From positions 1,674,001 to 1,738,000 of the forward strand of contig CAXXQT010000005.1 of NCBI GenBank assembly GCA_963674575.2: a stretch of 64,000 nt of DNA. Reading direction: 5' to 3'. Positions 62,533-64,000 of this stretch are shown here, in pieces (position 1 is the stretch's first letter; each line of letters begins with the position of its first letter). A program made the translations under genes and the position numbers. The notes under the pieces were generated by a model that made no database searches, was not told where the DNA came from, and was given only the letters and a program-made list of their open reading frames with translations. Source of the DNA: JAAYAY01 sp963674575. GTDB lineage: Bacteria; Planctomycetota; Planctomycetia; Pirellulales; Thermoguttaceae.

Positions 62533-64000
62533 ATGCCCGAGGAACGGAGTGATTCCGCCGCTTGCCGCCAGGGCTCCGTGGCCTCCGAAACGGAGACGCC
62601 GACTGCAAGCCGGAAGGGCAATCGTATTCAGATGGTGGCCGTCTGCGGCCTCCTGGTTCTGGCCGTTGGGTTGGTATTCGGACAGACGGCCCGATTCGAT
62701 TTCATCGTCCTGGACGACCCCTCCGACGTGACCCTGAATCCGCACGTCAACGAGGGTCTGAAGGCGGAGGAAGTCTGGTGGGTGTTTACCAACTTCCATG
62801 GGGCGGCCTGGATGCCGATGACCAGCCTGTCCCACATGGTCGCTTGCGAGCTGTTCGGGCTTGAGCCGGGCGGACATCACGTGACGAACGTGGTGCTGCA
62901 CGCTGCCGTGGCCGTTCTTCTGTTCCTCCTGCTGCGTCAATGGACCGGGCGTTTGTGGGCCAGCGCGCTGGTGGCCGCCGTGTTCGCCATCCACCCCTTG
63001 CGAGTCGAATCGGTCGCGTGGGTCACAGAGCGGAAGGACGTGCTGAGCGGGCTGTTTTTCGTACTCACACTTTGGGCCTACGGCAGGTACTCGCGTCAGC
63101 GTTTCTCCCTCCTTCGCTACTCGCTCGTGCTGGTCTTCTTCGCCCTGGGCTTGATGTCCAAGCCGATGCTCGTGACGATGCCGGCGCTGCTCCTGTTGCT
63201 GGACTACTGGCCGTTGGGACGCTGGACCGTACCGCCTGCCGTGGCGCTGAATGGAGAAGTCGAAGGCAACGCGGCCCGTGCCTCAGGGAAGGAGCGTCTA
63301 TGGATTGCCGCACGTTTGCTGCTGGAGAAGGTCCCCCTGGTGGCAATGGTTGTCGCGTCCAGTCTCGCAACCGTCTCGGCCCACAACGCCGAAATCCTGG
63401 CCACGCTCCGGGAACGTTACGACCTGGCGTGGCGGCTCGGAACCGTACCGCTTTCCTACGTCAGCTACCTGGGCATGTTCTTCTATCCGGTAGACCTTGC
63501 GATTCCCTATCCCCGGCCGGGGCTGGAACTGCCGTACGGGCGGATTGCCGCGGCCGTTGTGCTGCTGGCGGTGCTTACGCTCGTTGCGGTGTTGCTGCGG
63601 CGCAAGTATCCGTACCTGTTTGTCGGCTGGTTCTGGTTCGTGGGGATGCTGCTGCCCGTAAGCGGGATTGTTCAGTTCGGAATCCAGACGAAGGCCGACC
63701 GTTTTACCTACCTGCCGCAGATCGGGCTGTGCGTGGCCCTGGCATGGGGCTTGGCCGAGGTCTTCAAATCATCGCGGTGGCGGTCTCCCGTGTACGCCGT
63801 GGCCGCGGTCGCAATCCTCGTGACCTTGGCAGCCTGCGCGCACAGGCAGACGTCGTACTGGCGTGACGATCGGACGCTTTGGAGCCGCTCGCTGGCCTGT
63901 AATCCGGGCTACTGGTGGGCCCATCACGAACTGGGCTCGTTGGAGCAGGGAGAGGGCCACTTGGAGAAGGCCATCGAGTACTATCGAGAGGCCATCTCGC
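62533..64000 (+). CDS. TMTC-like membrane protein with TPR repeats, 3' end beyond the window
   Basis: Open from the ATG at 62533 to the window end (489 codons seen). After a short soluble start there are about ten hydrophobic segments. HPLRVESVAWVTERKDVLSG at about 158-177 is the strongly conserved motif of bacterial proteins related to eukaryotic TMTC transmembrane TPR proteins, and FDFIVLDDPSDV gives the luminal acidic motif of GT-C enzymes. The last part (WWAHHELGSLEQGEGHLEKAIEYYREAI) begins TPR repeats. A role in glycosyl transfer from a lipid carrier is likely by family, not shown. Truncated here. Confidence 0.85.
   Translation, partial: MPEERSDSAACRQGSVASETETPTASRKGNRIQMVAVCGLLVLAVGLVFGQTARFDFIVLDDPSDVTLNPHVNEGLKAEEVWWVFTNFHGAAWMPMTSLSHMVACELFGLEPGGHHVTNVVLHAAVAVLLFLLLRQWTGRLWASALVAAVFAIHPLRVESVAWVTERKDVLSGLFFVLTLWAYGRYSRQRFSLLRYSLVLVFFALGLMSKPMLVTMPALLLLLDYWPLGRWTVPPAVALNGEVEGNAARASGKERLWIAARLLLEKVPLVAMVVASSLATVSAHNAEILATLRERYDLAWRLGTVPLSYVSYLGMFFYPVDLAIPYPRPGLELPYGRIAAAVVLLAVLTLVAVLLRRKYPYLFVGWFWFVGMLLPVSGIVQFGIQTKADRFTYLPQIGLCVALAWGLAEVFKSSRWRSPVYAVAAVAILVTLAACAHRQTSYWRDDRTLWSRSLACNPGYWWAHHELGSLEQGEGHLEKAIEYYREAIS

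Noticed and set aside
1..64000. CRISPR array, tRNA, rRNA or phage module
   Set aside because: No regularly spaced direct repeats, no cloverleaf-like segments and no phage structural genes could be recognised by reading both strands; a dedicated search was not run.

Overview
The window looks like a high-GC chromosome segment from a member of the Planctomycetota, probably a Pirellulales-type heterotroph (inference from gene content, no marker gene is present). The signs are several Gfo/Idh/MocA oxidoreductases (two with twin-arginine leaders), a Cys-type sulfatase, many predicted exported carbohydrate-active proteins, two PEP-CTERM proteins, a PknB-type kinase fused to a large sensor part, SHD1, HEAT, TPR and PQQ-propeller proteins, and numerous palindromic interspersed repeats. 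No rRNA, tRNA, CRISPR array, phage or replication origin was seen.

Layout. 61-6731: a XylR/AraC-type regulator divergent from an exported Gfo/Idh protein, then a compact Gfo/Idh - MFS transporter - Gfo/Idh operon, all consistent with uptake and redox conversion of a sugar-like or nucleoside-like compound. 7209-10321: a two-gene glycyl-radical-enzyme system (activase plus enzyme) whose active-site Cys loop differs from the characterised dehydratases and lyases. 10506-12668: three small genes (unknown, DUF4253, zinc-ribbon membrane protein). 13075-17920: a membrane Ser/Thr kinase with a beta-helix-like ectodomain, broken by an ISKra4-like insertion sequence; its last ~100 codons survive beyond the element. 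18139-20407: PEP-CTERM lectin-like protein, GH26-like hydrolase, cupin. 20675-25220: lipoprotein hydrolase, two tandem TPR paralogues, split-Soret-type cytochrome. 25709-34542: Gfo/Idh, membrane-cupin fusion, VCBS protein, HDOD protein, response regulator with CBS pair, large exported glycosidase-like protein. 34737-37095: nucleoside hydrolase-like protein and sulfatase.

37256-49254 is the most distinctive region: a minus-strand operon of eight or nine genes with overlaps or very short gaps. It encodes two PQQ-type propeller proteins, an NHL-type propeller, a Tat-exported polyferredoxin, a NapH/NosR-like membrane Fe-S protein, a fused NuoE-NuoF flavoprotein and a ferredoxin/GltD-like FAD oxidoreductase. 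It reads as a trans-membrane electron-transfer module linking NAD(P)H in the cytoplasm to unidentified extracytoplasmic partners; no hydrogenase, formate dehydrogenase or other terminal catalytic subunit is encoded with it.

49553-64000 holds an SHD1 protein, rhodanese, anchored thioredoxin, PEP-CTERM protein, HEAT protein, alpha-toroid glycosidase-like protein, a truncated metallophosphoesterase, L-fucose isomerase, a release-factor-like GGQ protein, a PfkB sugar kinase, an ATP-type phosphofructokinase and the start of a TMTC-like membrane TPR protein that runs off the end. Repeats are unusually rich: at least five families, one of them a 123-bp element with near-perfect 20-bp inverted ends and a 6-bp target duplication. 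All calls come from reading the sequence; no database search was run.
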